Part shown: piece after piece, positions 1 through 8,347 of the stretch
How the letters are laid out: every line of letters starts with the position of its first letter
How positions within the stretch are numbered: the first letter of the stretch is position 1
Source: Bacillota bacterium
Lineage (GTDB): Bacteria; Bacillota; Sulfobacillia; JAJZYS01; JAJYTV01
DNA length: 64,000 nt
NCBI GenBank assembly: GCA_021799275.1
Contig: JAJZAT010000007.1
Coordinates: 1 to 64,000 of the forward strand
Direction of reading: 5' to 3'
The notes under the pieces: generated by a model
What the model saw: the letters and a program-made list of their open reading frames with translations, nothing else
What the model was told of the DNA's origin: nothing
Databases searched by the model: none
Program-made: the position numbers and the translations under genes

Positions 1-87
1 CGCCACACCCTCCGCGACAAGCCGATCAAGGCCATCTTCCTATACCCGTTGGCCAAGGACTTCCGCACTCAACTCACAGCGATCTGA
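1..87 (+). CDS. C-terminal end of a truncated (window-edge) protein, possibly a transposase
   Basis: An open frame runs from the first base to a TGA at 85-87 and encodes 28 residues ending LYPLAKDFRTQLTAI. The start lies outside the window. The basic, aromatic tail vaguely resembles the end of some DDE transposases, but there is too little to identify it. A hairpin that overlaps the stop codon supports a real gene end. Confidence 0.35.
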   Translation, partial: RHTLRDKPIKAIFLYPLAKDFRTQLTAI

Positions 88-109
88 ACCCTCTCCGCAT
101 GGGGTTCAG
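84..109 (+). terminator. Short hairpin at the end of the first partial gene
   Basis: Arms CTGAACCC (84-91) and GGGTTCAG (102-109) pair perfectly around a 10-nt loop and overlap the stop codon. No clear T-run follows. It may be a weak terminator or, if the upstream gene is a transposase, an insertion-sequence end. Confidence 0.35.
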
Positions 110-142
110 TGAATGTGTACTCGTCCGAAAGGATCGGTGCCT

Positions 143-1138
143 ATGCGCCGTCACTCCCAGCGACATCGCCTGATCGTATCCTTGGTGCTCGGTTTGTTGC
201 CGCTCCTTGCAGGCTGCTCCATAGGCCAAGGGCCGCCCGCTTCCTCCGCGCTGTCCATCCAGACTGCCAAGCACCGTAGGGCCAACGGCACGCCGATTGC
301 GCTCGAGCCTGTGCGTCTTTCGAAGTCCGCCCTGGCCCACGTTCCCACAGGTGTACGCATCTATAGCCTCACCTACTGGAGCCGAGGCCTGCGTTGCCAG
401 GCTTATCTCGACGTCCCGAGCGGCGGACGCGCCTACCCGCTTTGGGTCTTGTTGCACGGCGGGGACATCTGGGGAGAACCTGGCCACTACAACGGCTTTC
501 CCGTCATGAGCCCTTCCTTCGCCGCGGGGACAGCCGAACCCGACGCGATCACCTTCCTGCCGAACTACGGCGGATACGGTCCTAGCCAAGGCGACGTCGG
601 GGACGGCTATAACGACTACGTCGACGTGATGAACGGCTTCAGGGCCCTGAAGGAGATCACGGGACTGCACGTGCGGCGAAAGGACACCATCCTGTCCGGA
701 GCGTCGCTTGGCGGCATCGTGGCCCTCCTGACGGCTGCCCACGATCCCGAGGTGCGCGGCGTCGTCCTGATCAGTCCCTGGCCCGGCGCCGAGGAGATGG
801 CATCCTGGCTCGAGTCCCATCCGACGGCCAAGCTCACCACCGACGACCAGCTCTACGCCATCTCCTTGTCCGAGACGTGCAGCACCGGCCTCCAATCGGG
901 GTGGTGCCGGCAAAACTCGGTGCCTTACCAGGACATCAAGGTGCCCGTGCTGATCGTGGGCGGCGCGCAAGATCCGAAGAACCCCCCCGGCATGTTGCAG
1001 GCCATGGCTAAAGATCTCCGTCGGTTCAACAAGCACGTCGAACTGCGCATCGTGCCCGGCGGGCACGCCCCCATGACCGCGGCGGCCGGGGCCATCGAGC
1101 ATGCCTGGTACCTGGCGCACGGGTGGAACATGCCATGA
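143..1138 (+). CDS. Secreted lipoprotein alpha/beta hydrolase, paralogue 1
   Basis: The 331-residue product starts at ATG 143, preceded by AAAGGA; an upstream in-frame ATG at 113 lacks such a site. The N-terminus is a lipoprotein signal with lipobox LLAGC, so the enzyme is probably anchored outside the membrane. The hydrolase core shows an oxyanion HGG (LLHGGD), the nucleophile elbow SGASLGG, an acid in VGGAQDP and the catalytic His in PGGHAP. This matches the prolyl-oligopeptidase/dienelactone-hydrolase type of serine hydrolase. It is the first of three tandem paralogues and overlaps the next by ATGA. The substrate is unknown. Confidence 0.8.
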   Translation: MRRHSQRHRLIVSLVLGLLPLLAGCSIGQGPPASSALSIQTAKHRRANGTPIALEPVRLSKSALAHVPTGVRIYSLTYWSRGLRCQAYLDVPSGGRAYPLWVLLHGGDIWGEPGHYNGFPVMSPSFAAGTAEPDAITFLPNYGGYGPSQGDVGDGYNDYVDVMNGFRALKEITGLHVRRKDTILSGASLGGIVALLTAAHDPEVRGVVLISPWPGAEEMASWLESHPTAKLTTDDQLYAISLSETCSTGLQSGWCRQNSVPYQDIKVPVLIVGGAQDPKNPPGMLQAMAKDLRRFNKHVELRIVPGGHAPMTAAAGAIEHAWYLAHGWNMP

Positions 1139-2157
1139 CCGGCACGGATGCGCAGCCATCGAACCATTCCGTTCCGGCGGGTCGCCACGCCGCGGCCGCC
1201 CTTGCGGCCCTATCGCTACTTGTGGCTTCCCTCGCGCTCTCCCTGGCCAGGTTCACCTTCGCTCCGGCCATCGCCCTGTCTCTCGTCGGTAGCGCCACCA
1301 TGCCAAAGGCCGGCTTGCCCATTTCCCTGACGCCTGTCGCCGTCTCGCCGCCGCCGGGCTTCGAGATTCCGGCCGGCACAGGCATCTGGAGCTTCCTGTA
1401 CTGGAGCCGCGGCCTGCGCTGCCAGGCCTACCTCGTGGTGCCGTCCAGCAGGACTCCCCAGCCGCTGCTGATCGTCCTGCACGGCGGTTTCCCGCTCGGC
1501 CTGCCCTACCACGACGCGCAGGTGTACGAATCCGCCTTCGCCGCGGCGGGAAACGCCCAGGTCGACGGCATCGTCTTCGCGCCGAACTACGGCGGCTATG
1601 GGCCAAGCCACGGGACCGTCGGCGACACGCGGGACGATGTCATCGACACCGTGAACGGTCTCAAGGCGCTGCGGGACGTCCGAGGCTTGCGCCTCGCTCC
1701 CGATTCGACCTATCTCGCGGGGTCCTCTCTCGGTGGCGCCATCGCCCTCATGCTGGCGCAGCGCGATCCTGCCGTTCGCGCTGGGGTCCTGATAAGCCCC
1801 TGGCCGGGAGCCGTTCTCGCCCTGCGCTGGTTCGCCGCCGCCTTCCCGCACCTCACCCAGGACGATCTCGCGGGCTACAGCAACCTCGTGGGCCTGCAGG
1901 GCATTAACGCGGACACCACCTGGTACCGGACAAACTCCCCGGATCTCGCGCGCATCCACATTCCGCTCCTCCTGATCGGCGGCACCCACGACCCGATCGT
2001 CGCGCCGGGCATGCTGCGGTCCCTGTTCGCAGCGCTGCGCCGCCATGACCGGACCGTCACCCTGCGCTTCTTCCCGGGCGGACACGGGCCGCAATCGCCA
2101 GGGGTCGGTATCGCCGAGGTGGACTTCTTTGCACGCCACGGGCTGCATCTGCGCTGA
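1135..2157 (+). CDS. Membrane-anchored alpha/beta hydrolase, paralogue 2
   Basis: This 340-residue paralogue of the upstream gene is translationally coupled to it: its ATG overlaps the TGA. A GTG at 1123 is an alternative start. The N-terminus has one hydrophobic segment (about residues 20-45) but no lipobox cysteine, so it is probably a signal anchor rather than a lipoprotein. Catalytic landmarks are LHGGF, AGSSLGG, GGTHDP and PGGHGP. The conserved YWSRGLRCQAYL segment is shared with paralogue 1. It is likely an extracytoplasmic esterase or peptidase of unknown substrate. Confidence 0.78.
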   Translation: MTGTDAQPSNHSVPAGRHAAAALAALSLLVASLALSLARFTFAPAIALSLVGSATMPKAGLPISLTPVAVSPPPGFEIPAGTGIWSFLYWSRGLRCQAYLVVPSSRTPQPLLIVLHGGFPLGLPYHDAQVYESAFAAAGNAQVDGIVFAPNYGGYGPSHGTVGDTRDDVIDTVNGLKALRDVRGLRLAPDSTYLAGSSLGGAIALMLAQRDPAVRAGVLISPWPGAVLALRWFAAAFPHLTQDDLAGYSNLVGLQGINADTTWYRTNSPDLARIHIPLLLIGGTHDPIVAPGMLRSLFAALRRHDRTVTLRFFPGGHGPQSPGVGIAEVDFFARHGLHLR

Positions 2158-2201
2158 AGGAGCACCCGCCGACACAACCGCGACACGGAGGTGACCATGC
2201 A

Positions 2202-3212
2202 GTGCGAAGGCCAGTTTCCGCACGCCGCATCGCGACCCTTGTCGCCATTCTCGCCATAGCTGCAGCCGCCGCCGGCTGCAGTGGCGGCAGCATGGCGACG
2301 CGCGCCCTTGCGCCGTTGCCAGGAGGGCTTGCCCTCAAAGTCCGGTCGTCGACACCTGTGAATGGCCTGCCCATTTCCTTGACCCTGGTACGCCCTGGAT
2401 CGATGGGCGTGATCTACGTACCCCCCGGCGGCCACGTGTACAGCCTCACCTACTGGAGCCGCGGGCAGCGGGCCCAGGGCTACCTGACCGTTCCGGCCGG
2501 TCCCAAGCCGCACGCCCTCTTCATCTACCTGCATGGCGGGTACTACATCGCGGAACCGGGCCACACGGACGACGACTATTGGACCCGGCAAGAGGCCATC
2601 GTCAACGCACAGGCGCGCGCCGTCGCGTTCCTGCCCAACTATGTGGGCTACGGCCCGAGCGGCGGCAAGGTCGGCGACGCCTACCAGGACACGCAGGACG
2701 TCGCGAACGGCCTGAAGGCCCTCGCACGGATCCGCGGCCTGCGCCTCGAGCGCAACGCGACCTATCTTCTCGGTTTCTCCCTGGGCGGCGCCATCGGCGT
2801 GCTGCTCGCGGAACACGACCCCCAGGTGCACGCGGCGGCGCTCGACAGCCCGTGGCCGGGAGCGCGCATGTCCCTGAGCTGGTACCAGACGAACTACTTT
2901 CACCTGAATCGGGATGAGCGCCTGGGCTACAAGATCCTGACGCGGTACGAGGGGTCCAACACGGCCAGCCGCTGGTATCGTCGCAACTCCTACGACTGCC
3001 AGGACGTCCACATGCCTCTCCTGATCGTCGGCGGCACGCAGGACGACATCGTGCCGCAAGCTATGCTCACCACCATGGCGGCCGACCTGAAGGACTGTGG
3101 CCAGAACGTGGAGTTCAAGCTCTTCCCCGGCGGCCACTCGCCCTACGGTGGGGACGAGCAGGCGCTGATCCAGGACTGGTTCCTTCGCCATGGCATCTCG
3201 TTGCAACTCTGA
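2202..3212 (+). CDS. Secreted lipoprotein alpha/beta hydrolase, paralogue 3
   Basis: The 336-residue product starts at GTG 2202, 8 nt after GGAGGT. An ATG at 2197 is in another frame. A lipoprotein signal ends in AAAGC. The active-site pattern repeats that of the two upstream paralogues: LHGGY, LGFSLGG, GGTQDD and PGGHSP. The gene follows paralogue 2 after a 44-nt gap, so the three are probably one operon formed by tandem duplication. It converges on the helicase gene with no obvious hairpin between them. Confidence 0.8.
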   Translation: MRRPVSARRIATLVAILAIAAAAAGCSGGSMATRALAPLPGGLALKVRSSTPVNGLPISLTLVRPGSMGVIYVPPGGHVYSLTYWSRGQRAQGYLTVPAGPKPHALFIYLHGGYYIAEPGHTDDDYWTRQEAIVNAQARAVAFLPNYVGYGPSGGKVGDAYQDTQDVANGLKALARIRGLRLERNATYLLGFSLGGAIGVLLAEHDPQVHAAALDSPWPGARMSLSWYQTNYFHLNRDERLGYKILTRYEGSNTASRWYRRNSYDCQDVHMPLLIVGGTQDDIVPQAMLTTMAADLKDCGQNVEFKLFPGGHSPYGGDEQALIQDWFLRHGISLQL

Positions 3213-3239
3213 GGGCCCGTAGGGACTTCGCAAACGACC

Positions 3240-5414
3240 TCAGGAATCGGTCCGCGCGGTGAGCGCCGCCGCGATGCGGGCCCCCAGCCGCCCGTAGCGG
3301 ACATTACGCCCCTCGGCACGCACGGCTTGGCGCAAGGCGCGCGCGGGCGCCACTACGACGATGCGCTCGCGCGCCCGCGTGACCGCCGTGTAGAGAAGGT
3401 TGCGCTGCAAGAGCATCCAATGCTGCGGCGACAGCACGAGCACCACACCGCGATACTCGCTGCCCTGCGCCTTGTGCACGGTCGTCGCGTAGCCGAGCTG
3501 GAGCTGGCGCAACTCGTCGGACCCGTACTCCACTTCGCGCACGCCCGACGCATCGGGGAACGCGACGGTGAGGCCACCATCCTTGGCTCCGAGCCGCGTG
3601 ATCCGTCCCACCTCGCCGTTCAGGGCCCCGCGCTGATAGTCGTTGCGCAGTTGCACCACCCGATCGCCCAGGCGGAAGATGCGATCGCCGTGCCGCAATT
3701 CGGCCTGTCCCCTTGGCGGGTTGAGCTTGGCCTGGAGGGCGACGTTCAGGGCCTGCACGCCGCTCTCGTGCTTGTGTCCCGCCGACAGCACCTGGATCTC
3801 GTCGGGCTCGATGCCCAGCCTCGGCAGCGTCTCGATGGCCGCCTGCAAGGCCAGGTGCTGGAGTTCGAGCGGCGCCTCCGCCTGCAGCCAGACGAAGTCC
3901 TGGGCCTGCTGCGGCAGGTAGCCCTGGCGGATGCGGTGCGCCGCCTGCACGATGCCGCTCTGCGCCGCCTGGCGGAAGATCTCGGTCAGTTCCGCCCGTG
4001 GCACCTCGCGCCGGGCGAGAAGGTCCGCAAAGGGCTGGCCGGCACCCACCGGCGGCAGCTGGTCGGGATCGCCCACGAGCACGAGCCGCGCCGTGCGCGG
4101 CAGAGCGTCGAGCAGGCGGTCGAAGAGCCAGAGGTCGATCATGGACGCCTCGTCCACGATCACGAGGTCCGCCGCGATCTCATGCACCTCGCTTTGGGGA
4201 CCCCGCAGACCCAGCAGGCGATGCAAGGTCTGGGCGCGCAGGCCGCTCGCCTCCTGCATGCGCTTGGCCGCTCGACCGGTCGGCGCGGCGAGCTCCAGGC
4301 GCAGCCCGTGGCCGATGGCCGAGCGAGCGATGGCCTGGACCGTGGTTGTCTTGCCGGTACCGGGACCGCCGGTGAGGACGAAGAGCCCGCGCCCTAGGGC
4401 CGCCTGGGCAGCCGCCGCCTGGGCGGGCGACAGGGTGCCGCGGTTTCTCAGCGCCACCGGCGCCGGGCGCGCCTCGAGATACCGCGCCACCGCTCGCGCC
4501 ACCCTCTTCTCGATCTGGTGGTTGCGCGTGAGGTAGGTGAGGTCGTCGTCGAGCACCAAAAGGCCACCCTCGGCCAGACCCCGCAGCGCCCCTGCGGTGC
4601 GCTCCGCCGTGCCGCCCAGGCGGACGGCCCTCTGCACGAGTTCGTCCTCGGGCAGGCAGACATGGCCCTCGTCCATCGCGGTCTGCAGGAGGTAGAGCAC
4701 AAGCGCCTCCATGCGCTCCGGTGCATCCTCCGCAATGCCCATGGCGCGTGCGACGCGGTCGGCCGTGAGGAAGCCGATGCCGCCCACGTCGCGCCAGAGC
4801 CGGTAAGGCTCGTGCGCCACGATCTGCTCCGCCTCGTCTCCGTAGCGGGCCTCGATCTTGCGCGCCACGTGCAGCGGCACCTGATATGGGCGCAGGGCCA
4901 CGACCAGTCGCTCGAGCCGCACCTGGGCCTTCGCCGTGCGGTTGGCCTCGACGATGCGCCGCTGGCCGATGCCGGGCACCTCGGCAAGGCGCCGCGGTTC
5001 CCGCCGTACCACTTCGAGGCTCTGCGCGCCGAAGTGCTCATAGATGCGCTGCGCGAGCTTCGGGCCGATGCCGGGGATCAGGCCAGAGCCAAGGTAGGCG
5101 ACGATGCCCTCCGGCGTGACGGGCAGCAGCCGCTCGATCTCCTCCACCTCGAGCTGCGGCCCGTAGCTCGGATGTGTCTTGGGCTTGCCCTTGGCGGAGA
5201 CGCGCTCGCCCGTGGCCAAGGCGGGCAAGGCCCCGACCAGGGTCACCTCCCCGTGCGCCGTCTTCAACTTGACGACGCTGAAGCCGCTTTCCTCGTCCCG
5301 GTAGGTGGTGCGCATCACCTCGCCCTGGACTTCCGGGCCCAGCGCGAAGAGCCCACTCTGAGCAGGGGGGTGCGCGAAGCTGCGGTAAGGCCGTCCGCGT
5401 CGGGCGTTTGCCAT
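3240..5414 (-). CDS. recD2: RecD2-like ATP-dependent DNA helicase
   Basis: This 724-residue superfamily 1 helicase is of the stand-alone RecD-like type found in bacteria without RecBC. The N-terminal part has an OB-like region and helix-hairpin-helix segments (IPGIGPK, VPGIGQR). The motor carries Walker A GGPGTGKTTT, Walker B VIVDEASM, and the late motif VHKAQGSEY. It probably unwinds DNA 5'-3' in repair or replication-fork maintenance. It is the last gene of a long minus-strand block and starts 3 nt after the M24 peptidase stop. Confidence 0.92.
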   Translation of the reverse strand: MANARRGRPYRSFAHPPAQSGLFALGPEVQGEVMRTTYRDEESGFSVVKLKTAHGEVTLVGALPALATGERVSAKGKPKTHPSYGPQLEVEEIERLLPVTPEGIVAYLGSGLIPGIGPKLAQRIYEHFGAQSLEVVRREPRRLAEVPGIGQRRIVEANRTAKAQVRLERLVVALRPYQVPLHVARKIEARYGDEAEQIVAHEPYRLWRDVGGIGFLTADRVARAMGIAEDAPERMEALVLYLLQTAMDEGHVCLPEDELVQRAVRLGGTAERTAGALRGLAEGGLLVLDDDLTYLTRNHQIEKRVARAVARYLEARPAPVALRNRGTLSPAQAAAAQAALGRGLFVLTGGPGTGKTTTVQAIARSAIGHGLRLELAAPTGRAAKRMQEASGLRAQTLHRLLGLRGPQSEVHEIAADLVIVDEASMIDLWLFDRLLDALPRTARLVLVGDPDQLPPVGAGQPFADLLARREVPRAELTEIFRQAAQSGIVQAAHRIRQGYLPQQAQDFVWLQAEAPLELQHLALQAAIETLPRLGIEPDEIQVLSAGHKHESGVQALNVALQAKLNPPRGQAELRHGDRIFRLGDRVVQLRNDYQRGALNGEVGRITRLGAKDGGLTVAFPDASGVREVEYGSDELRQLQLGYATTVHKAQGSEYRGVVLVLSPQHWMLLQRNLLYTAVTRARERIVVVAPARALRQAVRAEGRNVRYGRLGARIAAALTARTDS

Positions 5415-5417
5415 CCG

Positions 5418-6623
5418 CTACCCCTTCCGCTCCAGCAGGATCGGCCCGCGCGGATAGTCCGTCAGCACCTCCGGAGCTCCCTGGCGGATCACGAAGGAGT
5501 CCTCCACGCCGACCGCGCCGACACCGGGGAAGACAAACTTCGGCTCGATCGCCACCACCATGCCCGCCTCCAGCGCACCCTGCGCGTTCGGCGTCAGCAC
5601 CGGCATCTCGTCCAGTTCGAGGCCGATGCCATGGCCCAGGAAGCGGACGCGGTCGCGGCCGTAGCCCATGAAATGCTCCTCGAGCCCCTCGGCGGCGGCG
5701 TGCTCGACCGCCTTGCGGTAGAGGGCGCCAAGTTCCGCTCCCGCGCGCAGGGTCTCCTCGGCCTCGGCAATGATGTCCACCGCCGCGGCGGCGGCCCTGG
5801 CCAGCTGTGGGGGCAGTTCGCCAACGCAGAAGGTGCGCGTCCCGTCCGCGACGTAACCGCGCGTGCCGACGCCGAAGTCGGCGAGGATCGGCATGCCGGG
5901 CTCGATGCTGACGTGCGCGGAGCCCTGGCCGATCGACGCGTGCGGTCCCTGGCCGCCCGTCGGGCCGTCGAAGTGCGCCGGCATGGCCCCCGGCGGTCCG
6001 GCGAGCGTGTGTGGGGCGAAATACTCGAAATTGAAGCCGCGGGTGCGCATCAGGCCCTGCCCGCCAAGGTGCCGGCCATGCGCGTCCACCGCGATCGCGA
6101 GCAGGTGATCGTCAAGGCCCGGCCTGATCTGCCGCGCCGTCTCCTCCATCATGCCCCGCCAGACCTTGGCGGCCGCCCGCATCTCGTCGAGTTCGAACGC
6201 GGTCTTGACCTGGCGCACCTGACGCAGCGGCAGGCCACCATCTACGAGGCTGCGGTCCGGGAAGAGGCGCGCCACCTGCTGCCAGAGCTGCATCGGCACG
6301 ACGTCGGCCTCCAGGCCGATCGGGCCGTCCTGGGGAAAGCCGGCCTCCCGCAGGAGGTCCGGCAGGTCCTTGGGCCGGTCGAGCGGCCACACCTGCCAGG
6401 GCGTCTCTTCGCGGGCCCTGTCCACGCCTTTGCGGCAGAAGAGCACCGGCTCCAGCCCGGGAGCGATGGCCAAAAAGCCCTGCTGCACCGTCCCGGAGAG
6501 ATAGTACTTGTCGGTGTTCTGCTGGATGAGCGCGAGCCCGATGCCCGCCGCCGCCAGTGCCTTGCCGTAGCGCTCCACGCGACCCAGGAACTCCGGACGC
6601 ATGTTCTCCGTCTCCCGACTCAT
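5418..6623 (-). CDS. M24-family Xaa-Pro aminopeptidase/dipeptidase
   Basis: The 401-residue product has the creatinase/prolidase layout: an N-terminal substrate-gating domain and a C-terminal pita-bread metallopeptidase. Metal ligands are visible as Asp in ILADFG and YVADGTRT, His in FLGHGIG, and Glu in AIEPK and VGVEDS. It likely releases N-terminal residues preceding proline in the cytoplasm. Its start overlaps the coaX stop by ATGA, so the two are co-translated. Confidence 0.88.
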   Translation of the reverse strand: MSRETENMRPEFLGRVERYGKALAAAGIGLALIQQNTDKYYLSGTVQQGFLAIAPGLEPVLFCRKGVDRAREETPWQVWPLDRPKDLPDLLREAGFPQDGPIGLEADVVPMQLWQQVARLFPDRSLVDGGLPLRQVRQVKTAFELDEMRAAAKVWRGMMEETARQIRPGLDDHLLAIAVDAHGRHLGGQGLMRTRGFNFEYFAPHTLAGPPGAMPAHFDGPTGGQGPHASIGQGSAHVSIEPGMPILADFGVGTRGYVADGTRTFCVGELPPQLARAAAAAVDIIAEAEETLRAGAELGALYRKAVEHAAAEGLEEHFMGYGRDRVRFLGHGIGLELDEMPVLTPNAQGALEAGMVVAIEPKFVFPGVGAVGVEDSFVIRQGAPEVLTDYPRGPILLERKG

Positions 6624-7393
6624 CTGGCCACCTCCGTGACGCGCTCATAGATCCGCAAAAGGCCGCGCAGCGTCAGATCCTGATCGATCCGACGCACGGT
6701 CTCGGTGTGGGGCGCGATGAGTTCCGCAAGCCCGCCCGTCGCGACGATCTCCGCGCCATCCAGTTCACGCTGCATGCGACGCACCAGCGCGTCCACCTGG
6801 CCGGCGAAGCCCAGAACGATGCCGGACTGCAGGCTCTCCTCCGTCGTGCGCCCGATCGCGCGCGCCGGCGGTTGCAGCGGCACGCGATGCAGCAGCGCCG
6901 CGCGCTGAAAGAGCGCGTCCGTGCTGACCGAAATGCCTGGCGCGATCGCGCCGCCGAGATAGCGGCCGTCGCGATCGATGGCGTCGAGGGTGGTGGCGGT
7001 GCCGAAGTCCACGATGATGATGGGTGGACTCATCTCGCTCAGCGCGCCGACCGCGTTGACAATCCGGTCCGCGCCAAGTTCCTCGGGGTGCGCGTAAGCG
7101 ACGACGAGCCCCGTGTCGAAGTTCTGGTCCACGAGGACCGGCTGGGCACCGAGAAATTCCCGTACGCCTTCCGCCACTGGACCGGTGGCCTGCGGCACCA
7201 CCGACGCCATGATCGCGCCCGTGATGTCGGCAGGGCCGATCTCCCGCTGCGCGAGCTGCTGGGCAATGAGGAGCCCCCACTCGTCGCTGGTGGCGTCGCG
7301 CCGCGTCGAGATGCGTGCCCGCAGCCTGAGGCGCCCCTGCGCGAAGACGCCGCAGGTGAGGTTCGTATTGCCTAGGTCGAGCGCAAGCAGCAA
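6620..7393 (-). CDS. coaX: Type III pantothenate kinase
   Basis: The enzyme catalyses the ATP-dependent first step of coenzyme A synthesis. The 257-residue product begins with the phosphate-binding LALDLGNTN motif and has FGTATTLD and GIAPG-type segments (GGAIAPG) typical of the ASKHA-fold CoaX family. I chose TTG 7393 because GGGGGGA lies about 7 nt upstream and the family's N-terminus begins exactly there; longer reading frames upstream lack homology. It lies about 100 nt downstream of bioY and overlaps the M24 gene. Confidence 0.92.
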   Translation of the reverse strand: MLLALDLGNTNLTCGVFAQGRLRLRARISTRRDATSDEWGLLIAQQLAQREIGPADITGAIMASVVPQATGPVAEGVREFLGAQPVLVDQNFDTGLVVAYAHPEELGADRIVNAVGALSEMSPPIIIVDFGTATTLDAIDRDGRYLGGAIAPGISVSTDALFQRAALLHRVPLQPPARAIGRTTEESLQSGIVLGFAGQVDALVRRMQRELDGAEIVATGGLAELIAPHTETVRRIDQDLTLRGLLRIYERVTEVAR

Positions 7394-7498
7394 GCGGCAG
7401 TCCCCCCAAGGCGCTCCGTGCGTGGCGCGCGCTGCGCGCCACGCATGTCCAGCCTCCAAACTGCCGCACGTGCCGGAATTTTGCAAGACACCCGGGCT

Positions 7499-8053
7499 TC
7501 AGGCACCTTCCGCAGACGAGCCGATTCCGGGTGCCAGACGGGTCAGGGCAGGCGCGATCGCCCAGGCCACCAGCACCTTGGCGACGTCGAAGGGCAGGAA
7601 GGGCGCAGCCCCAGCGAAGAACGCGGCGTGCCAGTTCATGCCCTGGCTGAGGTGCAGGCCGGCGATGCCGCCAAGGTAGATCACGCAGAGCGCCAGGAGG
7701 GCAGGCACGAGCCGCCCCAGCGGCCCTCTGCCCCGTCCGAGGCCGGCGATCGCCGCCGCCACGGGCCAACTGACGAGATAGCCGCCAAGCGGTCCCAGGA
7801 TGACGCCGAGGCCGGCGCTCCCCGCCGCGAACACGGGAACGCCCACCGCCCCCAGCAGCAGGTAGACGAGCACCGAGAGGGCACCGAGCCCAGGGCCGAG
7901 TACCAGGCCGGCCAGGACCACCACCAGGACCTGCAGGGTGAACGGCACGTCCGTGAGCGGTAGCGCGAAGCTGACATAGGAGGCGACGGCAAGCAGCGCG
8001 GCGAACGCTGCGGCGTAGGCGACTCGCCTCGCTCGGCGCAAGTCCTCTGACAT
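7499..8053 (-). CDS. bioY: Biotin transporter substrate-binding membrane protein BioY
   Basis: This 184-residue integral membrane protein has about six hydrophobic helices and the BioY signatures DVPFTLQVL, LGPLGGYL and PFDVAKVL. It is the S-component of an ECF-type biotin importer; no energising EcfAT genes are seen here. The ATG at 8053 follows AGGGGATCC closely and lies 12 nt downstream of a BirA operator, so transcription should be repressed by biotinyl-AMP-bound BirA, encoded about 240 nt upstream. Confidence 0.93.
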   Translation of the reverse strand: MSEDLRRARRVAYAAAFAALLAVASYVSFALPLTDVPFTLQVLVVVLAGLVLGPGLGALSVLVYLLLGAVGVPVFAAGSAGLGVILGPLGGYLVSWPVAAAIAGLGRGRGPLGRLVPALLALCVIYLGGIAGLHLSQGMNWHAAFFAGAAPFLPFDVAKVLVAWAIAPALTRLAPGIGSSAEGA

Positions 8054-8065
8054 CTGGATCCCCTT

Positions 8066-8097
8066 TCGTAAACCCATAGAGCGTTTCTGGTTTACAA
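8066..8097 (-). promoter_or_regulatory. BirA operator (biotin box) upstream of bioY
   Basis: On the minus strand the site reads TTGTAAACC, 14 nt, then GGTTTACGA. This matches the known BirA consensus of TTGTNAACC with an inverted GGTTNACAA arm about 14-16 nt away. It ends 12 nt before the bioY start, so repressor binding should block bioY expression directly. Confidence 0.88.
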
Positions 8098-8155
8098 TCA
8101 GGGCTGGCGGCCACCTTGTCAAGACGCAGCTCTAGGCCGCGAGGAGAGAGCGACG

Positions 8156-8347
8156 ATGGGTCAACGGCTGTTCTCGGAGCTGCCGATCGGGTCCCGCTTC
8201 GTCCTCGAGGGCGAGGTCTGCGAGAAGCTTGAGCGCCACCTCCGCGATGGCATGCTCCACTGCTCGAACGCACGTACCGCCGGCGGGCGCTACATGCTGC
8301 TCGAGGACGACCTGCCGGTCGAGCCGCTCGGTCCCGCCGCATCCTGA
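8156..8347 (+). CDS. Small conserved-looking protein, antiparallel to birA
   Basis: The 63-residue product starts at ATG 8156 after GAGGAGAGAG. It begins with FSELPIGSRFVLEGEV, a pattern like small proteins with an F-x-D-L-x-x-G-x-x-F start. It overlaps the last 58 nt of birA tail to tail. Its promoter region is shared, divergently, with bioY, so the BirA box may also affect it. The function is unknown. Confidence 0.5.
   Translation: MGQRLFSELPIGSRFVLEGEVCEKLERHLRDGMLHCSNARTAGGRYMLLEDDLPVEPLGPAAS

Noticed and set aside
74-1159. Long minus-strand open frame over the first hydrolase
   Set aside because: It is the shadow of a gene with clear lipobox and catalytic motifs on the plus strand; high GC makes such frames common.
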